In this document: in pieces, positions 1 through 7,386 of the stretch
How the letters are laid out: each line of letters begins with the position of its first letter
Position numbering within the stretch: position 1 is the stretch's first letter
Source of the DNA: JAFHCF01 sp048497495
GTDB lineage: Bacteria; Pseudomonadota; Alphaproteobacteria; Rhizobiales; Ancalomicrobiaceae
Reading direction: 5' to 3'
Assembly: GCA_048497495.1 (NCBI GenBank)
Contig: JAFHCF010000055.1
Location: forward strand, 1 to 26,439
Length of the DNA stretch: 26,439 nt
Notes under the pieces: model-generated
What the model was told of the DNA's origin: nothing
What the model saw: only the letters and a program-made list of their open reading frames with translations
Databases searched by the model: none
Made by a program: the position numbers and the translations under genes

Positions 1-723
1 ATCGACGATCTCGCGGACTTGGCGGCGGGTCTGCTCCGGCGTGCCGGAGGCATCGATGCCGATCACCTTGTCGGCGCGGCCGTCGGCGGCGAAGCCGACG
101 ATCATGCCGCCCTGGGTCGAGCCGGTGACGACACAGACGACGATGTAGTCGAATTTGATGCCGAGTTCGGCCTCCTGGGCGCGGACCTCCTCCGCGAAGC
201 CGACGTAGCCGAGGCCGCCGAACTCGTGGACCGAGGCGCCGGCCGGAATGCCGTAGGGCTTGCCGCCGGCGTCCTTCACCGACTGGATCGCGTCTTCCCA
301 GCTCTTGCGGATGCCGATGTCGAAACCGTCGTCGACGATGCGGCTGTCGGCGCCCATCAGCCGGGTCAGGAGAATGTTGCCGACGCGGTCGTAGACGGCG
401 TCCTCGTGCGGCACCCAGCTCTCCTGGACGACGACGCACTTCATGCCGATCTTCGCGGCGGTCGCCGCGACCATGCGGGTGTGGTTCGACTGAACGCCAC
501 CGATCGAGACGAGCGTGTCCGCACCGGAGTCGATGGCGTCCGGGACGATGTATTCGAGCTTGCGGAGTTTGTTGCCGCCCATGGCGAGACCGGAGTTGCA
601 ATCGTCACGCTTCGCCCAGATCTCGACATCACCGCCGAGGGCGGCGCTCAGACGCGGAAGATGTTCGATGGGGGAGGGGCCGAAGGTCAGCGGATACTTC
701 TTGAATTTGTCGAGGCGCAGCAT
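1..723 (-). CDS. acdS: 1-aminocyclopropane-1-carboxylate deaminase, C-terminus cut by window edge
   Basis: PLP enzyme that opens the cyclopropane ring of ACC, the plant ethylene precursor, giving 2-oxobutyrate and ammonia in the cytoplasm. The first 241 codons are present; the family is about 338 residues, so roughly 97 are missing. The N-terminus starts MLRLDKFKKYPLTFGPSPIE, as in the family. The PLP lysine is K52 in GGNKLRKLEY, and the QSNH motif (S79-N80-H81) matches the active-site Ser/Asn of characterised ACC deaminases. The start at 723 has GGAG seven bases upstream. The Glu and Leu that separate true ACC deaminases from D-cysteine desulfhydrase relatives lie beyond the edge, so substrate rests on overall similarity and on the divergent acdR gene. 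Confidence 0.93.
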   Translation of the reverse strand, partial: MLRLDKFKKYPLTFGPSPIEHLPRLSAALGGDVEIWAKRDDCNSGLAMGGNKLRKLEYIVPDAIDSGADTLVSIGGVQSNHTRMVAATAAKIGMKCVVVQESWVPHEDAVYDRVGNILLTRLMGADSRIVDDGFDIGIRKSWEDAIQSVKDAGGKPYGIPAGASVHEFGGLGYVGFAEEVRAQEAELGIKFDYIVVCVVTGSTQGGMIVGFAADGRADKVIGIDASGTPEQTRRQVREIVD

Positions 724-815
724 GTTTCGTCTCCGATTGCATTGATGACGACACTATCATCTCATCCGGAGAAAGGTCCTCTCAAAGATTGATCTAAAAT
801 GTTTCATTTCTTTCA

Positions 816-830
816 ATTCATGATATGAAT
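816..830. promoter_or_regulatory. Perfect 15-bp dyad (ATTCAT-GAT-ATGAAT) in the acdS-acdR control region
   Basis: Two 6-bp arms are exactly complementary around a 3-nt spacer. The site lies in the AT-rich divergent region between acdS and acdR, about 20 bp before the likely acdR start. AT-rich 15-bp dyads are typical Lrp/AsnC operators, and acdR encodes such a regulator, so autoregulation or control of acdS is inferred. Because the dyad overlaps the upstream ATG at 829, it favours the start at 850. Confidence 0.55.
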
Positions 831-849
831 GCGAGAGAATGAAGAGATA

Positions 850-1341
850 ATGGTTGAGAAAATGAAAGAGTCTTTCAAAGAGATCGAACTCGATCGGACC
901 GATCGACGCATTCTTCAACTGCTCCAGAAGGATGGCCGTATGGCCAACGCCGATCTCGCCGAGGCGGTGCACGTCAGCCCGGCGACGTGCCATCGCCGGG
1001 TGCGGCGCTTGATGGAAGCCGGGTGCATTCGATCGATCCGCGCCGACATCGAGCCGCGCGCCGTCGACCGCGGCACGCTGGTGATCGTCGGGGTGGAGCT
1101 CGATCGGTCGACGCCGGAGAGCTTCGCCGAATTCGGCACGGCGGTGCGCAAACTGCCCTTCGTGCTCGATTGTCACCTCGTGGCGGGCGACTTCGACTTC
1201 TTCCTGAAGATCAGGGTCCGCGACATCGCCGACTTCAACCGCCTGCACGGCGAGTTGCTGATCGGTCTGCCCGGGGTCCGCCAGACCCGCACCTTCTTCG
1301 TCATGAAGGAGATCATCGACAACGCCGCGCTCGATTTCTGA
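850..1341 (+). CDS. acdR: Lrp/AsnC-family regulator of ACC deaminase
   Basis: Transcription factor of about 163 residues divergent from acdS, the position AcdR holds in ACC-deaminase-positive Proteobacteria, where it controls acdS in response to ACC. A helix-turn-helix lies at about residues 17-60 (ILQLLQKDGR, then NADLAEAVHVSPATCHRRV). A C-terminal RAM effector/oligomerisation domain follows, with the hallmark GDFDFFLKIRV segment. Start choice: ATGs occur at 829, 850 and 862. The one at 850 has GAAGAG just upstream, while that at 829 overlaps a perfect operator-like dyad. The gene converges on the E1 gene 75 bp downstream. Confidence 0.9.
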   Translation: MVEKMKESFKEIELDRTDRRILQLLQKDGRMANADLAEAVHVSPATCHRRVRRLMEAGCIRSIRADIEPRAVDRGTLVIVGVELDRSTPESFAEFGTAVRKLPFVLDCHLVAGDFDFFLKIRVRDIADFNRLHGELLIGLPGVRQTRTFFVMKEIIDNAALDF

Positions 1342-1349
1342 GCGCGGCG
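1323..1349. terminator. 10-bp GC stem-loop across the acdR stop codon
   Basis: CGCCGCGCTC and GAGCGCGGCG pair perfectly around a 7-nt loop. The stem includes the last acdR codons and the TGA. It sits between convergent genes, but neither strand has a U-tract, so it may be a bidirectional attenuating or stabilising hairpin rather than a classical intrinsic terminator. A second smaller hairpin (GCCGGG/CCCGGC) follows at 1379-1396. Confidence 0.4.
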
Positions 1350-1416
1350 GGCGACGGCCACTGGGGGAGCGCCGGATCGCCGGGGCGATGCCCGGCGGTC
1401 CGCTTCGCCCGTCGCT

Positions 1417-3789
1417 TCAGGCGCCGAGCGCGCGCGCCGCGGCGAGGATCGCATCGGCATCGATGCCATAGTGGCGGTAGAGATCGGCGAGGCTGCCGGT
1501 CTGGCCGAAGGCTTGGACGCCGAGCGCGCGGGTGCGCCGTCCGTCGACCGAGCCGAGCCAGCCCAGCGCCGCCGGATGGGCGTCGCAGACGGTGACCAAG
1601 CGGGCGTCGCGCGGCGCCATCGCCAACAGGCGTTCGACGTGGGATGTGTCCCGGACCCCCCGCTCGCGCGCGGCCTGCGCCCGGCTCCATCCGGCGTGGA
1701 GCCGATCGGCCGAGGTGATCGCGAGCAGCGCCGTGTCGCGTTGGCGTTCGCCGAGGATGCCGACCGCGTCGGCGGCTTCCGGCGTCACCGCGCCGGAGAC
1801 GGCGACGATCAGCCGGCAATTGGGGCCGGGCGGGCGCAGCCAATAGCCGCCGGCGACGATGTCGGCCTCCTGCGCCTGTGTCAGGGCGCGACGCGGCTGG
1901 GCGATCGGGCGGGTGGAGAGGCGCAGATAGACCGAGCCGCCGGCCTCCTCGCCGTCGTGGCCGTCGCCCTTCTGCACATGGGCGAAGGCCCAGCGCAGGA
2001 TCACTTCCAACTCGTCGACGAAGGCCGGCTCGAAGGCGGCGAGCCCCGGCTGCGCCATGCCGATCAGCGGCGTGCCGATCGACTGATGGGCGCCGCCTTC
2101 GCCGGCCAGCGTGATGCCCGAAGGGGTCGCCGCCAGGATGAAGCGGGCATCCTGATAGCAGGCGTAGTTCATGGCGTCGGCGCCGCGGTAGATGAAGGGA
2201 TCGTAGAGCGTGCCGACCGGGATGATCCGCCGCCCGTGCAGCGAATGGGCGAGGCCGAAGGCCGAGAGCACGGTGAAGAGATTCGACTCGGCGATGCCCA
2301 GCTCGAGATGCTGACCCTTCGGCGAGAAGTCCCAGTTGAAGGTCGACGGGATCTTTTCCCGGCGAAAGACATCGACCATCGCCTCGCGGGCGAAGAGCCC
2401 GCGCCGGTTGACCCAGGCGCCGAGGTTGGTCGACACGGTGACGTCCGGCGACGTCGTGACGATATGCTCGGCGAGCGCCGTTTCGCCCTTCGCCAATTCG
2501 TGGAGGAGGGCCCCGAAGCCCTGCTGGGTCGAGGTCTCCGAGGGAATCGTGACGTCGATCCGGGCGGGCACCGGGTGGACCGCCGCCTCGCGGCGACGAT
2601 CGGCCGTGGCGAGGAAGGGGATGCGGTCGATGAAGCGCCGCATCGCCGTGGGCGACAGGTCGAGCCCCTCGAACGGGTCGAATTCATGGCCCGGGCGCAC
2701 CCCGTGGGCGGCGCGCAGCGCCTCCACCTGGGTCGCGGTGAGTTGTCCGGCGTGGTTGTCCTTGTGGCCCTGCAGCGGCAGGCCGTGGCCCTTGACCGTG
2801 TAGCAGATGAAGCAGGTCGGCCGATCGGTGGCCCGCGCCGCCTCGAAGGCGGCGACGAGGTTGGGCAGGTCGTGGCCGCCGAGATTGGTCATCAACAACG
2901 CCAACTCTTCGTCGCCGCGCCGTTCGATCAGCGCGGTGGCGGGTCCCTGATCGCCGATCGCCTCGAGCAGGCGTCGCCGCCAGGCCGCGCCGCCCTGGAA
3001 GCACAGCGCGGCGTAATCCTGGTTCGGACAGGTGTCGATGAAGTGCTTCAGAGCCTCGCCGCCGGGCTCGGTGAAGGCCGCCTCCTGCAGGGCGCCGTAT
3101 TTCACGATGACGACGTCCCAGCCGAAATTGGCGAACATCGCCTCGAACTTCGCCCACAGCCCCTCGCGCACCACCGCGTCGAGGCTCTGGCGGTTGTAGT
3201 CGACCACCCACCAGGTGTTGCGCAACCCGTGCTTCCAGCCCTCGATCAGCGCTTCATAGATATTGCCCTCGTCCATCTCGGCATCGCCGACGAGGGCGAC
3301 CATCTTGCCCTCCGCCCGGTCGAGCCAGCCCTTGGCGGCGACGTAGTCCTGAACGATCGCCGAGAACAGCGTCTGGGCGACGCCCAGGCCGACCGAGCCG
3401 GTCGAGAAGTCGACGTCGTCGCTGTCCTTGGTTCGCGACGGGTAGGACTGTGCCCCGCCGAAGGCGCGGAAAGCCTCGAGCTTGTCGCGCGTCTGGCGGC
3501 CGAAGAGATATTGCAGCGCATGGAAGACCGGCGAGGCGTGAGGCTTCACCGCGACACGGTCCTCGGGGCGCAGAACCGCCCCATAGAGCGCCGTCAGGAT
3601 GGTGGCGAGCGAGGCGGAAGAGGCCTGATGCCCCCCGACCTTGAGGCCGTCGTCGTTGCGCCTGAGATGGTTGGCCGCATGGATCGTCCAGGTCGACAGC
3701 CAGAGCGCCTTGCGCTCCAGAGCCGCCAGATGGGGGATGCGCTCGTCCGCGACACGCCCTCGCGCGTCATGCCTCGTCGTCGTGCTCAC
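1417..3789 (-). CDS. Homodimeric 2-oxoacid dehydrogenase E1 (AceE/MdeB-like, transketolase superfamily)
   Basis: Thiamine-diphosphate enzyme of about 790 residues in which both transketolase halves are in one chain, as in AceE. It would decarboxylate a 2-oxoacid and pass the acyl group to an E2 lipoyl domain. The ThDP/Mg motif GDAEMDEGN starts at residue 168; substrate-loop segments such as VGGHQASSAS and YTVKGHGLPLQGHKDNHAG are also typical. It is about 100 residues shorter than E. coli AceE. GTG at 3789 is chosen because GAGGAG lies upstream and the upstream in-frame extension looks non-coding. A divergent Lrp regulator beside an E1 gene recalls Pseudomonas putida mdeR-mdeB (2-oxobutyrate after methionine gamma-lyase), but no mdeA is present. 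With acdS nearby, 2-oxobutyrate is a plausible substrate; this is inference. No E2 or E3 gene is in the window. Confidence 0.85.
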   Translation of the reverse strand: MSTTTRHDARGRVADERIPHLAALERKALWLSTWTIHAANHLRRNDDGLKVGGHQASSASLATILTALYGAVLRPEDRVAVKPHASPVFHALQYLFGRQTRDKLEAFRAFGGAQSYPSRTKDSDDVDFSTGSVGLGVAQTLFSAIVQDYVAAKGWLDRAEGKMVALVGDAEMDEGNIYEALIEGWKHGLRNTWWVVDYNRQSLDAVVREGLWAKFEAMFANFGWDVVIVKYGALQEAAFTEPGGEALKHFIDTCPNQDYAALCFQGGAAWRRRLLEAIGDQGPATALIERRGDEELALLMTNLGGHDLPNLVAAFEAARATDRPTCFICYTVKGHGLPLQGHKDNHAGQLTATQVEALRAAHGVRPGHEFDPFEGLDLSPTAMRRFIDRIPFLATADRRREAAVHPVPARIDVTIPSETSTQQGFGALLHELAKGETALAEHIVTTSPDVTVSTNLGAWVNRRGLFAREAMVDVFRREKIPSTFNWDFSPKGQHLELGIAESNLFTVLSAFGLAHSLHGRRIIPVGTLYDPFIYRGADAMNYACYQDARFILAATPSGITLAGEGGAHQSIGTPLIGMAQPGLAAFEPAFVDELEVILRWAFAHVQKGDGHDGEEAGGSVYLRLSTRPIAQPRRALTQAQEADIVAGGYWLRPPGPNCRLIVAVSGAVTPEAADAVGILGERQRDTALLAITSADRLHAGWSRAQAARERGVRDTSHVERLLAMAPRDARLVTVCDAHPAALGWLGSVDGRRTRALGVQAFGQTGSLADLYRHYGIDADAILAAARALGA

Positions 3790-3809
3790 AGACAGGGTCT
3801 CCTCATTCG

Positions 3810-3825
3810 CGTACCGAGCGGTACG
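3810..3825. promoter_or_regulatory. Perfect 16-bp dyad (CGTACCG-AG-CGGTACG) in the E1-Lrp divergent region
   Basis: Seven-base arms are exactly complementary with a 2-nt spacer. The dyad lies 21 bp upstream of the E1 GTG start and about 97 bp upstream of the divergent Lrp-family gene. A smaller palindrome, GATATATC, is at 3883-3890. Operator function is inferred from position and symmetry only. Confidence 0.45.
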
Positions 3826-3921
3826 ATAGCGGCATGGCCTCGAAATTGGCTGTCGAATGACGCTGCCCAACGAGCACGCTACGATATATCATGCTTGAAA
3901 TGACCGAATGGGCGGCAGTTC

Positions 3922-4401
3922 ATGATCGATCTGAAACTCGATGCCATCGATCTGCAGATCCTGCGAGAGCTTCAGGCCGAGGCCCGCATCTCCAATGTCG
4001 ATCTGGCGCGACGGGTTCATCTCTCGCCCAGCCCCTGTCTCGCCCGCGTGCGGGCGCTCGAGCGCGCCGGCATTCTCGATCGCTACGTGGCGCTGCTCGA
4101 TCCGGTGAAATTGGGGCTCGGGGTCAGCGTCTTCATCTCGATCACACTCGATCGACAGGTCGAACGCGCCCTCGACAGCTTCGAGAGCGCGATCGCCGGC
4201 TACGAGGAGGTGATGGAGTGCTACCTCATGACGGGCGATTCCGACTATCTGCTGCGCGTCCTCGTCGCCGATGTCGCCGAACTGCAGCGGTTCATCGTCG
4301 AGAAGCTCGCCGCGTTGCCGAACGTCGCCAACATCAAATCGAGTTTTTCCCTGAAGCAGGTGAAGTACAAGACCGCCATACCGCTCACCAAGAACAGATG
4401 A
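3922..4401 (+). CDS. Lrp/AsnC-family transcriptional regulator (BkdR/MdeR-like position)
   Basis: A 159-residue Lrp-type protein. The winged helix-turn-helix is at about residues 8-52 (LQILRELQAEARISNVDLAR, then HLSPSPCLARVRALE). The RAM domain contains MECYLMTGDSDYLLRVLV, the usual ligand-pocket segment. It diverges from the 2-oxoacid dehydrogenase E1 gene. In the family, regulators placed next to branched-chain or 2-oxobutyrate dehydrogenase genes (BkdR, MdeR) activate them in response to amino acids, so control of the neighbouring E1 gene is likely. The ATG at 3922 starts the typical MIDLKLDAIDLQIL N-terminus. Confidence 0.88.
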   Translation: MIDLKLDAIDLQILRELQAEARISNVDLARRVHLSPSPCLARVRALERAGILDRYVALLDPVKLGLGVSVFISITLDRQVERALDSFESAIAGYEEVMECYLMTGDSDYLLRVLVADVAELQRFIVEKLAALPNVANIKSSFSLKQVKYKTAIPLTKNR

Positions 4402-4500
4402 GCCGCGGCGGGGGCCCGCACGCCTCCGCCCGATCGGTCCCTCCGACGCCCGAATCGTCGCCCGCCGGCCTCCGCCGGTGAATCGGCGTGGGTCTCCAGG

Positions 4501-4528
4501 CCGATCGACATCGCGAGCCGTCGATCGG
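4501..4528. terminator. 9-bp stem-loop between convergent genes
   Basis: CCGATCGAC and GTCGATCGG pair perfectly around a 10-nt loop in the gap between the Lrp gene (ends 4401) and the convergent LysR gene (ends 4542). There is no U-tract on either strand. A bidirectional terminator role is inferred from location. Confidence 0.35.
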
Positions 4529-4541
4529 GGCGCCTCGGGTC

Positions 4542-5477
4542 TCATGAATGCGAGGCCGGCGCTCTCCGGTCGAGGCGCGCGACCACGTCGATCCCCGTCT
4601 CCTTCTCGAGCCAGTCGCGGAAGGCGGCGAGAGGGGGGTGGGTCGCGCGACCGCGCGGCCAGACGAGATGGTAGTTTCCGGCGCTCCGCAGCGGCAGGTC
4701 GAGGATCCTCGTCAGGGTTCCCGCCGCCAATTCCTCGTCGAACAGGAAATCCGGCAGCAGGGCGACGCCGAGGCCGGCCGTGGCCGCTCCGGCGATCGTC
4801 GCGAACTGGTCGAAGAGCATGCCATGGATGCCGTCGGCCGCCGCCCCTTGCGCGATGAACCAGTGCTGCCAGGCATCGGGACGCGAGGTGAGGTGCAACA
4901 GGGGGAGCGCGCGCAGGTCTTCCGGCGTCGCCACCGGGTTGCGGTGGGCGAAATCGGGCGAACACACCGGCACCACCGCCTCGTCTCGGATGAACACGGT
5001 TTCGGCGTTCGGCCAGTCGCTCTCGCCGAAATGAATCGCGGCGTCGGCCGTGTCGAGGGAAAAGTCGAAACGCTGAGACCGAGTCGCCAGATTGACCGTG
5101 ACACCGGGGTGGTCGCGCAGGAAACGCGGCAGACGTGGTGCCAGCCAACGGGTACCGAAGGTCGGCAGGATCGCCAGATTGAGCGTGCCGCCGGCCGGGT
5201 TGGCGCGCAGGTTGAGCGACGCGTCGGCGATCTTGTGCAGGGCTTCGCGAATCTCGCGGGCATAGGTCTCGCCCGCCAGCGTCAACCGGATGCGTCGACG
5301 CTCGCGGATGAACAGTTGCGACTCGAGCTGTTCCTCCAGGGCGAGAATCTGCCGACTGACCGCGCTCTGGGTGAGGTTCAACTCCTGCGCCGCGGCGGTG
5401 ATGCTGCCGGTGCGCGCCGCGGCTTCGAAGGCGGAGAGCATGGAGAGGGCCGGCATGAAGCGGCGGGGAAGCTGCAT
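4542..5477 (-). CDS. LysR-family transcriptional regulator
   Basis: About 311 residues. The N-terminal HTH is at roughly residues 12-68 (MLSAFEAAARTGSITAAAQE, then LTQSAVSRQI), followed by a two-lobed substrate-binding-like co-inducer domain ending near residue 300, with a GcvA-like pattern (FRDHPGVTVNLATR; GVALLPDFLF). It diverges from the ALDH7/aminotransferase/E1/FabD-like operon, the classic LysR arrangement, so it probably controls that operon in response to a lysine-pathway intermediate (inferred). The start at 5477 has a weak GGGA site seven bases upstream; the alternative at 5456 has none. A TCGGAATG half-site 13 bp upstream of the start suggests autoregulation. Confidence 0.9.
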   Translation of the reverse strand: MQLPRRFMPALSMLSAFEAAARTGSITAAAQELNLTQSAVSRQILALEEQLESQLFIRERRRIRLTLAGETYAREIREALHKIADASLNLRANPAGGTLNLAILPTFGTRWLAPRLPRFLRDHPGVTVNLATRSQRFDFSLDTADAAIHFGESDWPNAETVFIRDEAVVPVCSPDFAHRNPVATPEDLRALPLLHLTSRPDAWQHWFIAQGAAADGIHGMLFDQFATIAGAATAGLGVALLPDFLFDEELAAGTLTRILDLPLRSAGNYHLVWPRGRATHPPLAAFRDWLEKETGIDVVARLDRRAPASHS

Positions 5478-5570
5478 CGACGATCCCACTCGGAATGGCG
5501 TGTCGAGGAAACATCCGTTCGCGATGCCGCCGAAGCAAGCGGAAAGAACGGGTGCCGGGCGGCTCCTATC

Positions 5571-5587
5571 CATTCCGAATCGGAATG
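5571..5587. promoter_or_regulatory. Perfect 17-bp palindrome, candidate LysR operator
   Basis: CATTCCGA-A-TCGGAATG is exactly symmetrical and contains T-N11-A, the LysR-box form. A copy of one arm (TCGGAATG) occurs at 5490-5497, 83 bp away and next to the LysR start. A strong distal site plus a partial site is common at LysR-controlled divergent promoters. Binding is inferred. Confidence 0.55.
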
Positions 5588-5623
5588 ACGTCTGTGGGCA
5601 ACATCACTTGTCGAGGAGGCGCG

Positions 5624-5848
5624 ATGCGGCGAGGATCGCCATCCACGCCGATGGGGTCGTCGCCGGGGGCCGGCTCGGTCTGCCTGTGGAGGCCGAACGG
5701 CTCGACCGGGAACGCTCTGGGGTCGTCGGGCTCCGTCACCCGATCCGTCGAACCCCGTTCGCGATCTCTCGCGCCGCCCATCGATCCGGTCGTCCGCTGC
5801 TCACCCATGCCTTTCACGTCCCGCCATCCTCGAGGCCACGCCAGATGA
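5624..5848 (+). CDS. Possible 74-aa leader ORF overlapping the ALDH start
   Basis: An ATG at 5624 follows a strong GAGGAGG site by four bases. The frame runs 74 codons and its TGA overlaps the ALDH start codon as ATGA, an arrangement seen in translational coupling. The ALDH gene itself has only a weak site (GAGG nine bases away). Against it being a real protein: the product is Ser/Pro/Arg-rich with no recognisable fold or hydrophobic core, as expected of chance high-GC frames. It fills most of the 367-bp LysR-ALDH gap, where nothing else but the palindrome and half-site is visible. Confidence 0.25.
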   Translation: MRRGSPSTPMGSSPGAGSVCLWRPNGSTGNALGSSGSVTRSVEPRSRSLAPPIDPVVRCSPMPFTSRHPRGHAR

Positions 5849-7377
5849 TCGATCGTTCCACCCCTTCCGAAATCGCGGTCGAAGTCGATTCGATCCTCTC
5901 CCGGCTCGGCGTCCAGGGCGCCCTCGTTCGCGAGGGCGGACGGGCCGTGATCTCCCCCGTCGACGGCAGCGTCATCGGCCGGGTGCGCGAGGTGACGGCG
6001 GGCGAGGCGACCGACGCCGTCGCGAAGGCGCACGCCGCCTATCTGTCGTGGCGCGGCGTGCCGGCGCCGCGGCGCGGCGAGCTGGTGCGCCTGCTCGGCG
6101 AGGAATTGCGTGCCCACAAGACCGCTCTCGGGCGGCTCGTCGCGCTCGAGGTCGGCAAGGTCGTCTCGGAGGGCGAGGGCGAAGTCCAGGAGATGATCGA
6201 CATCTGCGATTTCGCCGTCGGCCTCTCCCGCCAGCTCTACGGCCTGACCATCCAATCGGAGCGCCCGGACCACAAGCTCACCGAGAGCTGGCGGCCGATC
6301 GGCGTCGTCGGCGTCATCTCGGCCTTCAACTTCCCCGTCGCCGTATGGTCGTGGAACGCCGCCCTGGCGCTGGTGTGCGGCGACGCGGTGGTGTGGAAGC
6401 CGTCGGAGAAGGCGCCGCTGAGCGCGTTGGCGACGCAGGCCCTGTTCCTGCGCGCCGCCGCGAAATTCGGCGCCGATGCGCCGGCCGACCTTTCGACGCT
6501 GTTGATCGGCGGCGCCGACGTCGGTGAGGCTCTGGTCGACGACCGCCGCGTCCCGGTCGTCTCGGCGACCGGATCGACCCGCATGGGCCGCATCGTCGGC
6601 GAGCGTCTGGCGCGTCGCCTCGCCCGCCCGATCCTCGAACTCGGCGGCAACAACGCCTCGATCGTCACGCCGTCGGCCGATCTCGACCTGACGCTGCGCG
6701 CGGTCGCCTTCGGCGCCATGGGAACCGCGGGTCAACGCTGCACCACGCTGCGCCGTCTGATCGTTCACGAGAGCGTCTACGACGCGCTGGTGCCGAAGCT
6801 CGCCGACGTCTATCGCGCCATCTCGATCGGCAACCCGATCGCCTCCTCGGCGTTGGTCGGCCCGTTGATCGACGCCAACGCCTTCGCGGCGATGCAGGCG
6901 GCGCTCGCGGCGGCGAAGGCCGCCGGCGGCACGGTCCACGGCGGCGAGCGCGTCGACGTCAACGGGCCGGGCTCGTTCTACGTCCGGCCGGCGCTGGTCG
7001 AGATGCCGGCCCAGGTCGGCCCGGTGGTCGAGGAAACCTTCGCGCCGATCCTCTACGTGCTGAAGTATCGAGACTTGGACGAGGCGATCGCCCTGCAGAA
7101 CGACGTGCCGCAGGGCCTCTCCTCGTCGATCTTCGCCACCGACGTCCGCGAGATCGAGCGCTTCCTCTCCGAGCGCGGCTCCGACTGCGGCATCGCCAAC
7201 GTCAACATGGGCACCTCGGGCGCCGAGATCGGCGGCGCCTTCGGCGGCGAGAAGGAGACCGGCGGCGGTCGCGAGAGCGGCTCGGACGCCTGGAAGGCCT
7301 ACATGCGCCGCCAGACCAGCGCGATGAACTACGGCCATGCGCTGCCCTTGGCGCAAGGCGTGAAGTTCGACGTCTGA
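5845..7377 (+). CDS. amaB: ALDH7-family L-2-aminoadipate 6-semialdehyde dehydrogenase
   Basis: NAD(P)-dependent aldehyde dehydrogenase of 510 residues, antiquitin (ALDH7A1) family, which oxidises 2-aminoadipate semialdehyde / piperideine-6-carboxylate to 2-aminoadipate in lysine catabolism. Seen: cofactor segment GSTRMG (243-248), general-base Glu E265 in LELGGNN, catalytic Cys C299 in GTAGQRCTT, and the family-specific tail GGAFGGEKETGGGRESGSDA. First gene of a plus-strand operon, 9 bp before the aminotransferase. The ATG at 5845 gives the usual length. Enzymes producing the semialdehyde (saccharopine or pipecolate routes) are not in the window. The family call is firm; the physiological substrate is family knowledge plus context. 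Confidence 0.9.
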   Translation: MIDRSTPSEIAVEVDSILSRLGVQGALVREGGRAVISPVDGSVIGRVREVTAGEATDAVAKAHAAYLSWRGVPAPRRGELVRLLGEELRAHKTALGRLVALEVGKVVSEGEGEVQEMIDICDFAVGLSRQLYGLTIQSERPDHKLTESWRPIGVVGVISAFNFPVAVWSWNAALALVCGDAVVWKPSEKAPLSALATQALFLRAAAKFGADAPADLSTLLIGGADVGEALVDDRRVPVVSATGSTRMGRIVGERLARRLARPILELGGNNASIVTPSADLDLTLRAVAFGAMGTAGQRCTTLRRLIVHESVYDALVPKLADVYRAISIGNPIASSALVGPLIDANAFAAMQAALAAAKAAGGTVHGGERVDVNGPGSFYVRPALVEMPAQVGPVVEETFAPILYVLKYRDLDEAIALQNDVPQGLSSSIFATDVREIERFLSERGSDCGIANVNMGTSGAEIGGAFGGEKETGGGRESGSDAWKAYMRRQTSAMNYGHALPLAQGVKFDV

Positions 7378-7386
7378 GGGGTGACG

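Noticed and set aside
829..849. Upstream ATG at 829 as the acdR start
   Set aside because: It overlaps a perfect operator-like dyad, and the ATG at 850 has a better placed GAAGAG site.
3790..3870. Longer start (3870) for the E1 gene
   Set aside because: The extra 27 residues are not family-like and cover the dyad; GTG at 3789 has GAGGAG upstream.
1471..3903. 810-codon plus-strand open frame opposite the homodimeric E1
   Set aside because: Antisense shadow; the minus strand has the ThDP motif and continuous similarity to AceE-type enzymes.
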